From: Halegenticoccus soli
Lineage (GTDB): Archaea; Halobacteriota; Halobacteria; Halobacteriales; Haloferacaceae
Direction: 5' to 3'
Length of the DNA stretch: 64,000 bases
Assembly (NCBI RefSeq): GCF_002844195.1
Contig: NZ_PEND01000001.1
Location: forward strand, 744,001-808,000
Below are positions 9,779 through 18,530 of this stretch, in pieces; the first letter of the stretch is position 1; each line of letters starts with the position of its first letter. The notes under the pieces are model-generated. The model was not told the DNA's origin. It saw nothing but the letters and a program-made list of their open reading frames with translations, and did not search any database. A program made the position numbers and the translations under genes.

Positions 9779-10900
9779 TCAGTCGATCCGCAGCACGGTC
9801 GGTCGCTCGACCGCGGCCGGGTAATCGATCGCCGCCACGCGCCGCGTCGGCCACTCGCCGGTGCTCGTGAGCACCTCGAAGCCGTCCTCCGTGACGAGCA
9901 CCGTGTCCTCGCTCTTCGCGCCCTGCACCGTGGGGTTCCACGCGTAGGCCATCGGGGTCTCGACCGGCGCGTCGAGGTCGGGCGTGGCGATCCACTCGCG
10001 GCCGGCGAACCCCGCCGCGCCGCCCTGGTGGTGCTTGCGCCACTCGCCCCGGTAGCCGACGTGCTCGTACGCGGCCTGAATACCGTGGAAGACGCTCGCG
10101 GCGGGGCCGTCGAGGCGGGCGACCTCCCGGGTCGCACCCAGGGCCGTCGCCTCGACCTGCATCGCTTTCGTGTGTCGCTCGCCGAGCCACTCCGGCGGGT
10201 CGAAGGCGACCGTCCGCGTCATGCTGGCGTGGAGCCCGCCGCGCTCGGCCGTCACCGACAGGAGCGCGTACCCGCCGAGTTCGGCGTCTGTCGGCGTGTA
10301 GTGGCGGTACTTCTGTGCCCGCTCCGCCCCGCCGACGAGCACGACGGGCGCGTTGATCCCCCGGGCGGCGAGCGCGATGCGGAGCCCCGCCGCGACCTCG
10401 CGCTCCGCGTCGTCGGGTTCGAGTTCGCGCGCGACCGCCTCGACCGCTTCGGCCACCTCCGCGCCGAGGGTTCGGTACGCGTCGATGTCGTGCTCCGAGA
10501 GGGGCTGTCGGAGCGGCGAGGCGTCGACGCGGTCGAACCCCGGGACGTCGAAGTCGGCGGCCGCGGGCGTCGGGGAGGTCGCGGCGACCGCCTCCGCGAG
10601 CGACGACTCGTACCACGGCGCGGACTCGACCGCGACGTCGGCCGGCAGTTCCTCGTCCGCGAGCCGCCCCGCCTCGATGTTGTTCGTCACGACCCGGAGC
10701 CCCGCCGTCCCGTCTTCGGCGCGGACGTACCCCGCGGCCGCGACGCCGACGTCGCCCGCGCGGTCGACGACGTTGTCGCCGCCGGTCAGCCACGCGAAGG
10801 AGTTCGGGCGGGCGAACCACACCGCCTCCAGGCCGTTCGCGTCGAGGTAGTCGTCGAGCCGGTCGGTCCGATCGAGTGCCGCGTCCGCTGCCTCCGTCAT
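9779..10900 (-). CDS. M24 (creatinase/aminopeptidase P fold) family protein lacking most metal ligands
   Basis: A 373-residue protein with a creatinase-like N-domain (about 1-140) and a pita-bread M24 C-domain. In the family five residues (D, D, H, E, E) bind two metals. Here the first two Asp positions are Ser ([18 protein letters not shown], where peptidases have D and D). The E of the EPG motif is Asn (AYAWNPTV). The last Glu is kept ([12 protein letters not shown]), and a His lies in KHHQGG. So the fold is clear, but metal-dependent peptidase activity is doubtful. Many archaeal genomes annotate such proteins as Xaa-Pro peptidase. It is divergent from heme A synthase with a 240-bp gap. Confidence 0.85.
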   Translation of the reverse strand: MTEAADAALDRTDRLDDYLDANGLEAVWFARPNSFAWLTGGDNVVDRAGDVGVAAAGYVRAEDGTAGLRVVTNNIEAGRLADEELPADVAVESAPWYESSLAEAVAATSPTPAAADFDVPGFDRVDASPLRQPLSEHDIDAYRTLGAEVAEAVEAVARELEPDDAEREVAAGLRIALAARGINAPVVLVGGAERAQKYRHYTPTDAELGGYALLSVTAERGGLHASMTRTVAFDPPEWLGERHTKAMQVEATALGATREVARLDGPAASVFHGIQAAYEHVGYRGEWRKHHQGGAAGFAGREWIATPDLDAPVETPMAYAWNPTVQGAKSEDTVLVTEDGFEVLTSTGEWPTRRVAAIDYPAAVERPTVLRID

Positions 10901-11140
10901 GTTCTACCGGAGGCTTCACGCCGGGGCACTTGAATGCGGGTGAAGGGGGCCGCGCTACGAATCGGGGTCGGCGGTCGTCGGCGCGGGCCGGATCGACGAC
11001 GCGGACCGACCCGCGGACGCTGATCGAACACTTGCGTCCGCGGATCGACCCACCGACGGACCGAGCCCGTTCGAGAACCGGTACGTCGGACGCGCGTTCG
11101 GACAAGCCTAAGTGCACACGCTCCCGAGTAGAGAGGTAGC

Positions 11141-12019
11141 ATGGCCACCGCACGCTTCCGCCCCGCGTGGCTCACCTTCCGGCGCTTCGCCGCCTTCACC
11201 GCGGGGTTGACGGTCTTTCTCATCATGCTCGGCGTCTACACCGCCGCCACGGGATCGGGGCTCGCCTGCTCGGCCCAGTGGCCCCTCTGTGACAACGGAC
11301 TGCTCCCGCAGACGGTTCCCAGCTTCGTCGAGTGGTTCCACCGGCTCGTCGCGATGATCGCGGGCTTTTTCATCCTCGGGACGGCCCTGTGGGCCTGGCG
11401 CACCCCCGACCCGCGGACGAGGACGGCGGCGACCCTCGCGGTCGTGCTGCTCCCGCTGCAGATCAGCATCGGCGCGGTGACGGTGACGCTCAACGGGATG
11501 CTGCCCTCGGGATACTCGCCGCCGACCCAGGCCGCGCACCTGCTCGTCGCGCTCGCGATCTTCACGCTGCTCGTGTTCGCCGTGCTGTTCGCCTACGAGG
11601 GGCGGTACCGCGCCGACGCGCTCAGCCGCGTCCGCGGCGGGCTGCTCGTGTCGCTCGCCCTCCTGCCGCTGTCGGCGCTTTTCAGCCGCGTCACGTCGGC
11701 GGTCCTGCCGTACTCGCCGGCCGCGCAGGCGGCGTTCATCGGGTCGTCGCTCGTGCTGTTCGCCGCGCTGGTCGCGGTGACCCACTGGGTCGGGGGATCG
11801 AACCTGGCGACGCTCCGGGCCGCGACGCTCCCGGCGCTCGGGCTGGTGTTCGTCCACCTGCTCCTCGGCCGGGACCTCGTGTTCTACACGCCGACGATGC
11901 GTCTCCTGAACGTCGGCCTGCTCGTCGCGACGGGCGCGCTGCTCGTCGGGGCTGCGTGGCTGGCCTACCGCCGGAGCGACGTCGGCCCCGGTCGGGCGTC
12001 GTACGCCAGCGGCGACTGA
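11141..12019 (+). CDS. ctaA: Heme A synthase (COX15/CtaA family)
   Basis: A 292-residue integral membrane protein with about eight hydrophobic segments. The first external loop has the paired Cys of the bacterial/archaeal type ([11 protein letters not shown], Cys43 and Cys50), and the following segment carries the conserved E-x-x-H-R motif (EWFHRLVA, Glu64 and His67), a heme ligand region. Another His sits in TQAAHLLVA. The enzyme oxidises the methyl group of heme O to make heme A for terminal aa3-type oxidases. No oxidase subunit or protoheme farnesyltransferase lies next to it here. A matching ATG with haloarchaeal coding bias makes the start secure. Confidence 0.93.
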   Translation: MATARFRPAWLTFRRFAAFTAGLTVFLIMLGVYTAATGSGLACSAQWPLCDNGLLPQTVPSFVEWFHRLVAMIAGFFILGTALWAWRTPDPRTRTAATLAVVLLPLQISIGAVTVTLNGMLPSGYSPPTQAAHLLVALAIFTLLVFAVLFAYEGRYRADALSRVRGGLLVSLALLPLSALFSRVTSAVLPYSPAAQAAFIGSSLVLFAALVAVTHWVGGSNLATLRAATLPALGLVFVHLLLGRDLVFYTPTMRLLNVGLLVATGALLVGAAWLAYRRSDVGPGRASYASGD

Positions 12020-12153
12020 GCCGGAAGCGGGTTCGCGGCTCGGTCGTACCCGACCGACCGCCGGCCGCCGTCGCCCTCGCCCGAAACGGCGTCAGGCGGC
12101 GGAGTCCCGTGAAGAAGAAAGGTTGAAACGTCTTCTCGACCTGTCCAATTTAT

Positions 12154-13095
12154 ATGGACGACAGGCACGAGGCTCGCCAACGCGGCGTAAGCCGTCGGAC
12201 GTACGTGAAGATGGCCGGCGCGGGCGGCGCCGTCGGAATCGCCGGCCTGGCCGGCTGCACCGTCGACACCGGCGGAGACGGTGGCGGCGATGGCGGCGGC
12301 GGAGACGGCGGCGGAGACGGCGGCGGCGAGAAGACGATCGTCGCCGGGACCGCGCCGGGGTTCCCGCCGTTCGAGATGAAACAGAACAACGAGCTGGTCG
12401 GCTTCGACATCGACCTGCTGGAGGCCGTGGTCTCCGAGACGGACTACACGCTCTCGGAGTGGCGGACGTTCGAGTTCAACTCGCTCATCCCCGCCCTGCA
12501 GAACGACCGGATCGACGTCATCGCGGCCGCGATGACGATCAACGAGGAGCGCAAGCGGACGATCTCCTTTTCGAACCCGTACTACAATGCGGACCAGGCG
12601 ATCCTCGTGCGCGAGGGCGGCGACTTCCAGCCGCAGTCGCTGGACGACCTGTCCGGGCGCAAGGTCGGCGCCCAGGAGGGGACGACGGGCGCGGGGCTCG
12701 TCGAGAGCCGCCTCATCGAGGAAGGGAAGCTCGAACAGGCCAACTACAACGCCTACGGGAACTACGTCCTCGCGGTCGAGGACCTGGAGAACGGCAACAT
12801 CGACGCCGTCGTGCTCGACGTGCCGGTGGCCCAGACGTTCGCCGAGGAGCGGAACGTCGAGGTGGCGACCGTCGTCGAGACGGGCGAGCGCTACGGGTTC
12901 GGCGTCCGGCAGAACGACGACGACCTCCGGTCGGCGCTGAACAGCGGCCTCCAGGCCGTCCGCGACAGCGGGAAGTACGAGGAGATCCGGAACAAGTGGT
13001 TCGGATCGGAGTCGGAGGCGGGCACCGAAACGGCGGGGAACGAGACCGCCGGCAACGAGACGGCGTCGGGGAACGAAACCACGACCCAGTCGTGA
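12154..13095 (+). CDS. Amino acid ABC transporter substrate-binding lipoprotein
   Basis: A 313-residue SBP family 3 protein (polar amino acid binding). Residues 1-30 form a Tat lipoprotein signal: SRRTYVK twin arginine, hydrophobic stretch, lipobox GLAGC. A Gly/Asp linker (about 33-50) is encoded by a run of GGCGG repeats. The binding domain follows (IVAGTAPGFPPFEMKQNNELVGFDIDL; GAQEGTTGAGLVESRL). The C-terminus has an N-E-T-A repeat tail (AGNETAGNETASGNETT), with possible N-glycosylation sequons. It is the first gene of a four-gene operon. A TATA-like TTTATAT ends on the start codon itself, so the true promoter may lie further upstream. Confidence 0.93.
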   Translation: MDDRHEARQRGVSRRTYVKMAGAGGAVGIAGLAGCTVDTGGDGGGDGGGGDGGGDGGGEKTIVAGTAPGFPPFEMKQNNELVGFDIDLLEAVVSETDYTLSEWRTFEFNSLIPALQNDRIDVIAAAMTINEERKRTISFSNPYYNADQAILVREGGDFQPQSLDDLSGRKVGAQEGTTGAGLVESRLIEEGKLEQANYNAYGNYVLAVEDLENGNIDAVVLDVPVAQTFAEERNVEVATVVETGERYGFGVRQNDDDLRSALNSGLQAVRDSGKYEEIRNKWFGSESEAGTETAGNETAGNETASGNETTTQS

Positions 13096-13096
13096 C

Positions 13097-13834
13097 ATGA
13101 CCGGCGTCGAACTCCCCCCGATCGCCCTCCAGCAGGCGAGCGACTGGGCGTTCGTCTGGGAGAACAGCGGGTACCTCTTCGCCGGCACGGCGCTGACGAT
13201 CGCGCTCACGGTCGCCAGCGTCCTCCTCGGCTTTTTCGTCGGCTTCCCGGCGGGCGTCGTCGAGGTGTACGGCGGCCGCGCGAGCAGGGGGCTCGTCGAG
13301 ACGGTCGGCGTCGTCCTGCGCGGGACGCCGATCGTCGTGATCCTCATCTTCATGTACTTCGTGTTTCCGACGCCCGACCTCACGATCGGGGTCCTCGGCG
13401 TCACGGCGTCGCTCTCGGGGGCGTTCCTCGCCGGCGTGCTCGGCCTCGGCCTCCGGAGCGCGGCGTACCAGTCGCAGATCTTCCGCGGGGCGCTCCAGAG
13501 CGTCGACGAGGGCCAGATGGAGGCCGCCCGGTCGATCGGGATGGACAAGCTCGCGTCGATCAGGCACGTCGTCGTCCCGCAGGCGCTGCGCCGAAGCGTC
13601 CCCGGCTTCCAGAACGAGGTCACCATCGTGCTGAAGGACACGAGCGTCGTCTTCGCCATCGGGCTCGCGGAGCTGCTCACGCGCAGCTACGACCTGTTCG
13701 TCGTCCGGACGACCGCCGTGCTGGAGATCCTGCTCTTCGCCAGCGCCATCTACTTCGTGCTGACGTTCACGACGAACCGGGCGCTCGACCTCGTGAGCGC
13801 GCGCTACGCTATCCCCGGGGGTGAGTCGGCGTGA
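13097..13834 (+). CDS. Amino acid ABC transporter permease (first)
   Basis: A 245-residue His/Glu/Gln/Arg-type permease (HisMQ family). Five hydrophobic segments are visible, with the family motifs VLRGTPIVVILIFMYF and the ATPase-contact loop MEAARSIGMDKLASIRHVVVPQALR (about 148-172). The start ATG lies one base after the binding-protein stop, and the end overlaps the ATPase start by 4 bp. It forms the translocation channel with the second permease at 14574-15497. Confidence 0.93.
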   Translation: MTGVELPPIALQQASDWAFVWENSGYLFAGTALTIALTVASVLLGFFVGFPAGVVEVYGGRASRGLVETVGVVLRGTPIVVILIFMYFVFPTPDLTIGVLGVTASLSGAFLAGVLGLGLRSAAYQSQIFRGALQSVDEGQMEAARSIGMDKLASIRHVVVPQALRRSVPGFQNEVTIVLKDTSVVFAIGLAELLTRSYDLFVVRTTAVLEILLFASAIYFVLTFTTNRALDLVSARYAIPGGESA

Positions 13835-14577
13835 GCGATCCGCTGCTCCGCGTCGAGCGCGTCTCGAAGAGCTACGGCGACGAGCAGGTGCTTCGCGAGA
13901 TCAGCTTCGAGATGGACCGCGGCGACGTCACCGTGCTCATCGGCCCCAGCGGCAGCGGCAAGTCGACGATGCTCAGGTGCGTCAACCGGCTCACCGAGGT
14001 CGACAGCGGCGAGATCTACCTCGACGGCGAGCGCGTGACCGGCCCGGACGTCGACGTGAACGAGCTCCGCCGGCAGGTCGGGATGGTGTTCCAGGACTTC
14101 AACCTCTTCGCGCACCTCACGGCCCGGGGGAACGTGATGCTCGGGCCGCGGCAGGTGCTCGGCCTGAGTAAGGAGGAGGCCCGCCGACGCGCCGACGAGC
14201 AGCTGGCGCTCGTCGGCCTCGCCGATCAGGCGGACTCGTACCCTGCGGAGCTCTCCGGCGGCCAAAAGCAGCGCGTCGGCATCGCCCGCGCGCTGGCGAT
14301 GGAACCGAAGCTCATGCTCTTCGACGAGCCGACGAGCGCGCTCGACCCCGAACTCATCGGGGAGGTGCTCGAAGTGATGCGCGACCTCGTCGAGCGCGGG
14401 ATGACGATGCTCGTCGTCACTCACGAGATGAGCTTCGCGCGCTCCGTCGCCTCGGAGATCATGTTCCTCGACGGCGGCCGGATCGTCGAGCGCGGGCCGC
14501 CCGAGCAGCTGTTCGAGCGGCCGGAGCACGACCGCACCGCGACGTTCCTCCGTCGCATCACCCAGCTCCACTCATGA
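13831..14577 (+). CDS. Amino acid ABC transporter ATPase
   Basis: A 248-residue ATPase of the GlnQ/HisP class beginning with GTG inside a GTGA overlap. Motifs: Walker A GPSGSGKST, Q-loop VFQDFNLFAHLT, signature LSGGQKQRVGIARAL, Walker B LMLFDEPTSALDPE, H-loop VVTHEMSFA. All catalytic motifs are intact. It powers the uptake system formed with the two flanking permease genes; the gene order (binding protein, permease, ATPase, permease) keeps all four parts in one transcript with overlapping starts. Confidence 0.95.
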   Translation: MSDPLLRVERVSKSYGDEQVLREISFEMDRGDVTVLIGPSGSGKSTMLRCVNRLTEVDSGEIYLDGERVTGPDVDVNELRRQVGMVFQDFNLFAHLTARGNVMLGPRQVLGLSKEEARRRADEQLALVGLADQADSYPAELSGGQKQRVGIARALAMEPKLMLFDEPTSALDPELIGEVLEVMRDLVERGMTMLVVTHEMSFARSVASEIMFLDGGRIVERGPPEQLFERPEHDRTATFLRRITQLHS

Positions 14578-15497
14578 GCGAGCCGGTCGCGGACGCCGTC
14601 CGGGAGGGCGAAACGGCGACGCGAACGATCCCCGCGGGGCGTCCGCTCGTCGTCCTCGCCGGGGGGCTCTTCTGGGGGTGGCTGCTCCTGCGCTGGCTCA
14701 ACGACTGGCTCGGCGGGCTGTTCGTCCCGCGCGGGGAGCCGTTCGTGTCGCCGGAGGCCGTCGAGGCGCTCGGGGCGGCGGTGCCGGCGCTCCGCGGCCT
14801 CTTCGACTCGACCGCCTTCGCCGTCACGTACCTCCCCGCGCTGTCGGCGGGCGTGTGGCTCACGATCGTGCTGACGGCGACGAGCATCGCGCTCGGGTTC
14901 GTGCTCGCGGTGCCGCTCTCCGTCGCGCGCGTCTACGGCCGGTGGACGAGCTACCTGTCCCTCGCGTACACCGAACTCCTGCGCGGGACGCCGCTTCTCG
15001 CGCAGCTTTTCGTCATCTACTACGGGCTGAACTTCGTCCAGTACGTCCCGCCGTTGCTGGACGGCGTGTTCGCGAACAACGCCGTCTGGGCGGCCATCGT
15101 CGGCTTCACGCTCAACAGCGCCGCGTACCAGGCCGAGTACATCCGGTCGGCGCTCCTGAGCGTCGAATCGGGACAGCTCACCGCCGGCCGCGCGATCGGG
15201 CTGACGAAGCTCCAGGCCATCCGGTACGTCGTGCTCCCGCAGGGGCTCCGCTTTGCGATCCCCGGCTGGACCAACGAGCTCATCTACCTCATCAAGTACT
15301 CCTCGCTCGCGGCGTTCATCACCGTCCCCGAGCTGTTCCAGCGGACGAACGCCATCGCCTCGGACAACTTCCGCTACACGGCGATGTTCTCGCTCGCGGC
15401 GCTGCTCTACCTCGCGCTGGTCATCTCCGCGTCGAGGCTCATGAACGCCGTCGAAGACCGGGTGGCGATCCCGGGGCTCGGCGCTCGGGGCCGGTGA
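14574..15497 (+). CDS. Amino acid ABC transporter permease (second)
   Basis: A 307-residue HisMQ-family permease, larger than its partner because of an N-terminal membrane segment (about 20-45) and loop before the core. The core shows LLRGTPLLAQLFVIYYGLNF and the ATPase-contact loop LTAGRAIGLTKLQAIRYVVLPQGLR (about 201-226). Its start overlaps the ATPase stop by 4 bp (ATGA). It ends the operon; the next gene is convergent after 13 bp. Confidence 0.93.
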   Translation: MSEPVADAVREGETATRTIPAGRPLVVLAGGLFWGWLLLRWLNDWLGGLFVPRGEPFVSPEAVEALGAAVPALRGLFDSTAFAVTYLPALSAGVWLTIVLTATSIALGFVLAVPLSVARVYGRWTSYLSLAYTELLRGTPLLAQLFVIYYGLNFVQYVPPLLDGVFANNAVWAAIVGFTLNSAAYQAEYIRSALLSVESGQLTAGRAIGLTKLQAIRYVVLPQGLRFAIPGWTNELIYLIKYSSLAAFITVPELFQRTNAIASDNFRYTAMFSLAALLYLALVISASRLMNAVEDRVAIPGLGARGR

Positions 15498-15510
15498 TCC
15501 GCGGCGCCCG

Positions 15511-16152
15511 TTAGCTCTCTTCTGCGAATCCGACCGCGAGTTCGAAGCCCCACGCGAACTGGGCGAGCGCGTCACCTCCGAAATCGCTCCCCGCCTCGGC
15601 GACGGACACGCGCGTTTCGAAGCGGTACCTCCCGGGCGTCATGTACCCCTTCGATCGGTAATCGTCCCACACGTCGTACTCGACGGCGACCGACTCGCCC
15701 TCGTCGTACGTGCGGGGCGAACACCCGTAGGCGGCGTACGCTCGCGGTCGGTCGGCGGGAACGTCCGGCGTCCACGTGTCGCCCTTTCGATCGATGCTCT
15801 CCGCCGCTTTCGGATCCTTGAGCACGAGGCCGCCGCCGACGCTGACCCCGCGATCCCGATTGAAGAGGCTACACCCCCCTTCGCCGGCGGAGAGAGCGCG
15901 CCGCGGCCCCTCGTTGGTCGTTTCGACGCGGATTCTGGCGGTGCGATCCGCCGTCACGGTCGGTTCGAGGAGGGTTACCTCGATGCAGACGTCCAGGTTC
16001 GGTGGCGAGTCGTCGACCGCCGCGAGCGAAACCGTGCGCCGGTTCGTCTCGCCGCTTCGACTCTCTCCCGTTCGATTCGCTCCTCGTCGCACACACCCGG
16101 CGAGCGTCGCGCCGCCTCCGGCGGCGCAGCGGAGAACCGCGCGTCGTTTCAT
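15511..16152 (-). CDS. Predicted secreted lipoprotein of unknown function
   Basis: A 213-residue protein I do not recognise. The N-terminus MKRRAVLRCAAGGGATLAGC looks like a short Tat/Sec lipoprotein signal with lipobox TLAGC at residue 20. The body is predicted beta-rich, with a Cys in DVCIEVTLLEP, a pair of Cys further on (GGCSLF; YGCSPRTY), and a C-terminal FETRVSV...WGFELAVGF segment. This pattern suggests an Ig-like surface domain, but no function follows. It is convergent with the amino acid transporter operon and divergent from bioB. Confidence 0.75.
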   Translation of the reverse strand: MKRRAVLRCAAGGGATLAGCVRRGANRTGESRSGETNRRTVSLAAVDDSPPNLDVCIEVTLLEPTVTADRTARIRVETTNEGPRRALSAGEGGCSLFNRDRGVSVGGGLVLKDPKAAESIDRKGDTWTPDVPADRPRAYAAYGCSPRTYDEGESVAVEYDVWDDYRSKGYMTPGRYRFETRVSVAEAGSDFGGDALAQFAWGFELAVGFAEES

Positions 16153-16321
16153 ACCCGTGAGTGCGCCCGCGGGGTCAAATCACTCCGGGAGGGTCAAACG
16201 ACCGCTGTAGTTATCCCACTACCGCTCGCTCGGACCTCCGTCCCGCTCCCGTCCTCCTCCGCGCCGCAGTAAGGCGTCGCTTCCGACCGAAACAGTCAGC
16301 TCGGACGAACGTCCCCCAACG

Positions 16322-16330
16322 ATTATATTC
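16322..16330 (+). promoter_or_regulatory. TATA-like box of the biotin operon
   Basis: ATTATATTC is centred about 26 nt upstream of the GTG start of bioB at 16352, in an otherwise GC-rich region. The spacing fits a leaderless transcript and supports the GTG start. Confidence 0.6.
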
Positions 16331-16351
16331 TCGTCAACCGAGCAACCACGT

Positions 16352-17491
16352 GTGGTTTACGAGCCTACCGGAAACCGGACCGTCGACGGCGCCGTCGAGC
16401 GGGTGCTCGGCGGCGGACGGCTCGACCGGACCGACGGACTCGCGCTTCTGGCTCAGCCGGTCGAGGCACTCTCGGCCGCGGCGGACGCCGTCCGCGCGGC
16501 GTTCGGCGACGGCACCGTCGACGCGTGCAGCATCGTCAACGCGAAGGCGGGGAACTGCGCCGAGGACTGCGGCTTCTGCGCGCAGTCGGCCCACTTCGAC
16601 GCCGGCATCGACACCTACGACTTTCTCGACCCGGAGGAGATCCTCGCCGCCGCGAAGCGCGCCGAGCGGGACGGGGCACAGCGGTTCGGCGTCGTCGTGG
16701 CCGAGAAGGGCGTCAGCAAGCGGCGTCGGCCCGACGAGTGGGCCGACGTCATCGAGGCGATCCGCCTCGTCCGCGACGAGACCGCCGTCGAGGTGGACGC
16801 CAGCCTCGGCATCCTGACGGAGGAGGAGGCGCGGATCCTCGCCGACGAGGGCGTGAACCACTACAACCACAACATCGAAACGTCGCCCCGCTACTTCCCG
16901 GAGGTCGTCGGCACCCACAGCTTCGAGGATCGGGTGGAGACGCTGGAGGTGGCGAAGGAGGCCGGGATGGATCTCTGCGCGGGCGTCATCCTCGGAATGG
17001 GCGAGACGCCGGCGGACCGCGTGGACGCGGCGATCGCGCTGCAGGGGATCGGCGTCTCGTCGCTCCCGGTCAACGTCCTCAACCCCATAGCGGGGACCCC
17101 GATGGGTGATCGGGAGTCGGCCGCCATCACGACCGAGGAGATCGTCAAAACCGTCGCGGTGTACCGGCTGCTCCACCCGCGCGCCCGGATCCGGCTGACC
17201 GGCGGCCGCGAGGTCAACCTCGCGCCCGACGAACAGCACCTCCCCTTCGAGGCGGGCGCGGACGGCATCCTCACCGGGGATTATCTCACGACCGAGGGGC
17301 AGTCCCCCGGCGACGACATCCGGGCGATCGAGCGGGCGGGCCTGCGCCCGAACGCGACCGTCAACGAGTTCGATCCCGCGGCGGTCAAAGCCCGCGACGC
17401 GGCGGATCCGCCGGTCGAGACGGCGGCCGGCACGGCGACCTCGGCGGACGAGACGGGGACGAACGACGAGACGATCACGGACGACGACTGA
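16352..17491 (+). CDS. bioB: Biotin synthase, atypical auxiliary-cluster type
   Basis: A 379-residue radical SAM enzyme that inserts sulfur into dethiobiotin. The SAM-cluster motif C-x3-C-x2-C is at Cys69, Cys73 and Cys76 (NCAEDCGFC). The E. coli auxiliary-cluster ligands Cys97 and Cys128 align here with Gly113 (RFGVVV) and Asp149 (EVDASLG); Cys209 (DLCAG) and Arg281 (RIRLTGGRE) match Cys188 and Arg260. An extra Cys59 precedes the motif (DACSIVNAKAG), as in the clostridial-type enzymes. The last 35 or so residues form an acidic, disordered tail. The start is GTG 16352, 25 nt after a TATA-like box. First gene of the operon bioB-bioU-bioF-bioD. Confidence 0.93.
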   Translation: MVYEPTGNRTVDGAVERVLGGGRLDRTDGLALLAQPVEALSAAADAVRAAFGDGTVDACSIVNAKAGNCAEDCGFCAQSAHFDAGIDTYDFLDPEEILAAAKRAERDGAQRFGVVVAEKGVSKRRRPDEWADVIEAIRLVRDETAVEVDASLGILTEEEARILADEGVNHYNHNIETSPRYFPEVVGTHSFEDRVETLEVAKEAGMDLCAGVILGMGETPADRVDAAIALQGIGVSSLPVNVLNPIAGTPMGDRESAAITTEEIVKTVAVYRLLHPRARIRLTGGREVNLAPDEQHLPFEAGADGILTGDYLTTEGQSPGDDIRAIERAGLRPNATVNEFDPAAVKARDAADPPVETAAGTATSADETGTNDETITDDD

Positions 17492-17494
17492 TCC

Positions 17495-18529
17495 ATGGAC
17501 GACATCAGCTTCGCGGTTCTCGGCACCGGCGGCATCGGACGACGAACGCTCGACATCTCGCGTCACAAGGAGGGACTCACTCCCGTCGCCGCGTGCGACC
17601 GTCGCGGCGTCGCGATCGACCCCGAGGGGCTCGACGTCGACGAGCTCCTCGCGGCGACGGGAGGCGACGCGGCGGGCGACGACGCCCCGGCGACGGCGGA
17701 CGGGGGAACGGCGGTCGAGCGGCGCGGCCTCGCCGCGTCGGCGCAGGCGGAATCGACGGACGCGCCGATCGACGACGTGATCGCCGCGTCGGACGAGATC
17801 GACGCCGTGCTTCTCGCCCTGCCGAACCTCGAACACGACTTCATCCCGCGCGTGGCTGACCGCTTCGTCGACGCGGGCTACGAGGGGGTCGTCGTGGACG
17901 TGCTGAAGCGTTCGCGCGTGATCGGCATGCTCGACGAGCGCGCGGACGCCTTCGAGGGGTCGGGGATCACGTTCGTCTGCGGCGCGGGCGCGACGCCCGG
18001 GTTCCTGACCGGCGCGGCGGCGCTCGCCGCCCAGTCGTTCATCGAGGTCGAGTCGGTGGAGATCTGGTGGGGGGTGGGCCTGAAGTCCGGGTACGAGGAC
18101 AACCGCGGCACCGTCCGCGAGGACGTCGCCCACCTCGATGGGTACGACCTCGACGCCGTCCGCGATCTCACCGACGAGGAGATCGAGGAGATAATCGACG
18201 CCCGCGGCGGCGTCCTGGAGTTCCGCGACATGGAGCACGCCGACGACGTGCTGCTCGAACGGGCGGGCATCTGCGACGCGGCGGACGTCACCGTCGGCGG
18301 GGTCCTCGACGTTCGAAGCGACGAGAAGCCGACGACGACGACGGTCAGGGTGACGGGGCGGACGTTCGACGGCGAGACGGGGACGAACACCTTCGAACTG
18401 GACGACGCCACGAGCATGGCCGCGAACGTCAACGGGCCGGCGCTCGGCTACCTGAAGGCCGCGGTCCGCCGCAACCGCGCCGGCGAGTACGGCGTGTTCG
18501 GCCCGGCGGAGCTCATGCCCGGATTCTGA
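17495..18529 (+). CDS. bioU: Probable BioU: (S)-8-amino-7-oxononanoate-to-DAPA suicide enzyme
   Basis: A 344-residue NAD(P)-binding Rossmann protein (VLGTGGIGRRTLDI at 8-21) of the saccharopine dehydrogenase-like type. It sits between bioB and bioF where BioA or another amino donor step is needed, and no bioA is in the cluster. Known BioU (first described in cyanobacteria) uses its own lysine as amino donor for 7-keto-8-aminopelargonate and works once. Here VVVDVLKRSRVIGML contains Lys138, the natural candidate; an insertion at about 54-85 accounts for the shift from the cyanobacterial Lys124. It starts 3 bp after bioB. Without the context one would call it a dehydrogenase-like protein. Assignment rests on fold, lysine and operon logic. 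Confidence 0.75.
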   Translation: MDDISFAVLGTGGIGRRTLDISRHKEGLTPVAACDRRGVAIDPEGLDVDELLAATGGDAAGDDAPATADGGTAVERRGLAASAQAESTDAPIDDVIAASDEIDAVLLALPNLEHDFIPRVADRFVDAGYEGVVVDVLKRSRVIGMLDERADAFEGSGITFVCGAGATPGFLTGAAALAAQSFIEVESVEIWWGVGLKSGYEDNRGTVREDVAHLDGYDLDAVRDLTDEEIEEIIDARGGVLEFRDMEHADDVLLERAGICDAADVTVGGVLDVRSDEKPTTTTVRVTGRTFDGETGTNTFELDDATSMAANVNGPALGYLKAAVRRNRAGEYGVFGPAELMPGF

Positions 18530-18530
18530 G

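Noticed and set aside
8553-11153. Upstream extension of the malic enzyme frame over three other genes
   Set aside because: The extension is Arg-rich and opposite to or overlapping real genes; the start at 8552 has a promoter and the family N-terminus.
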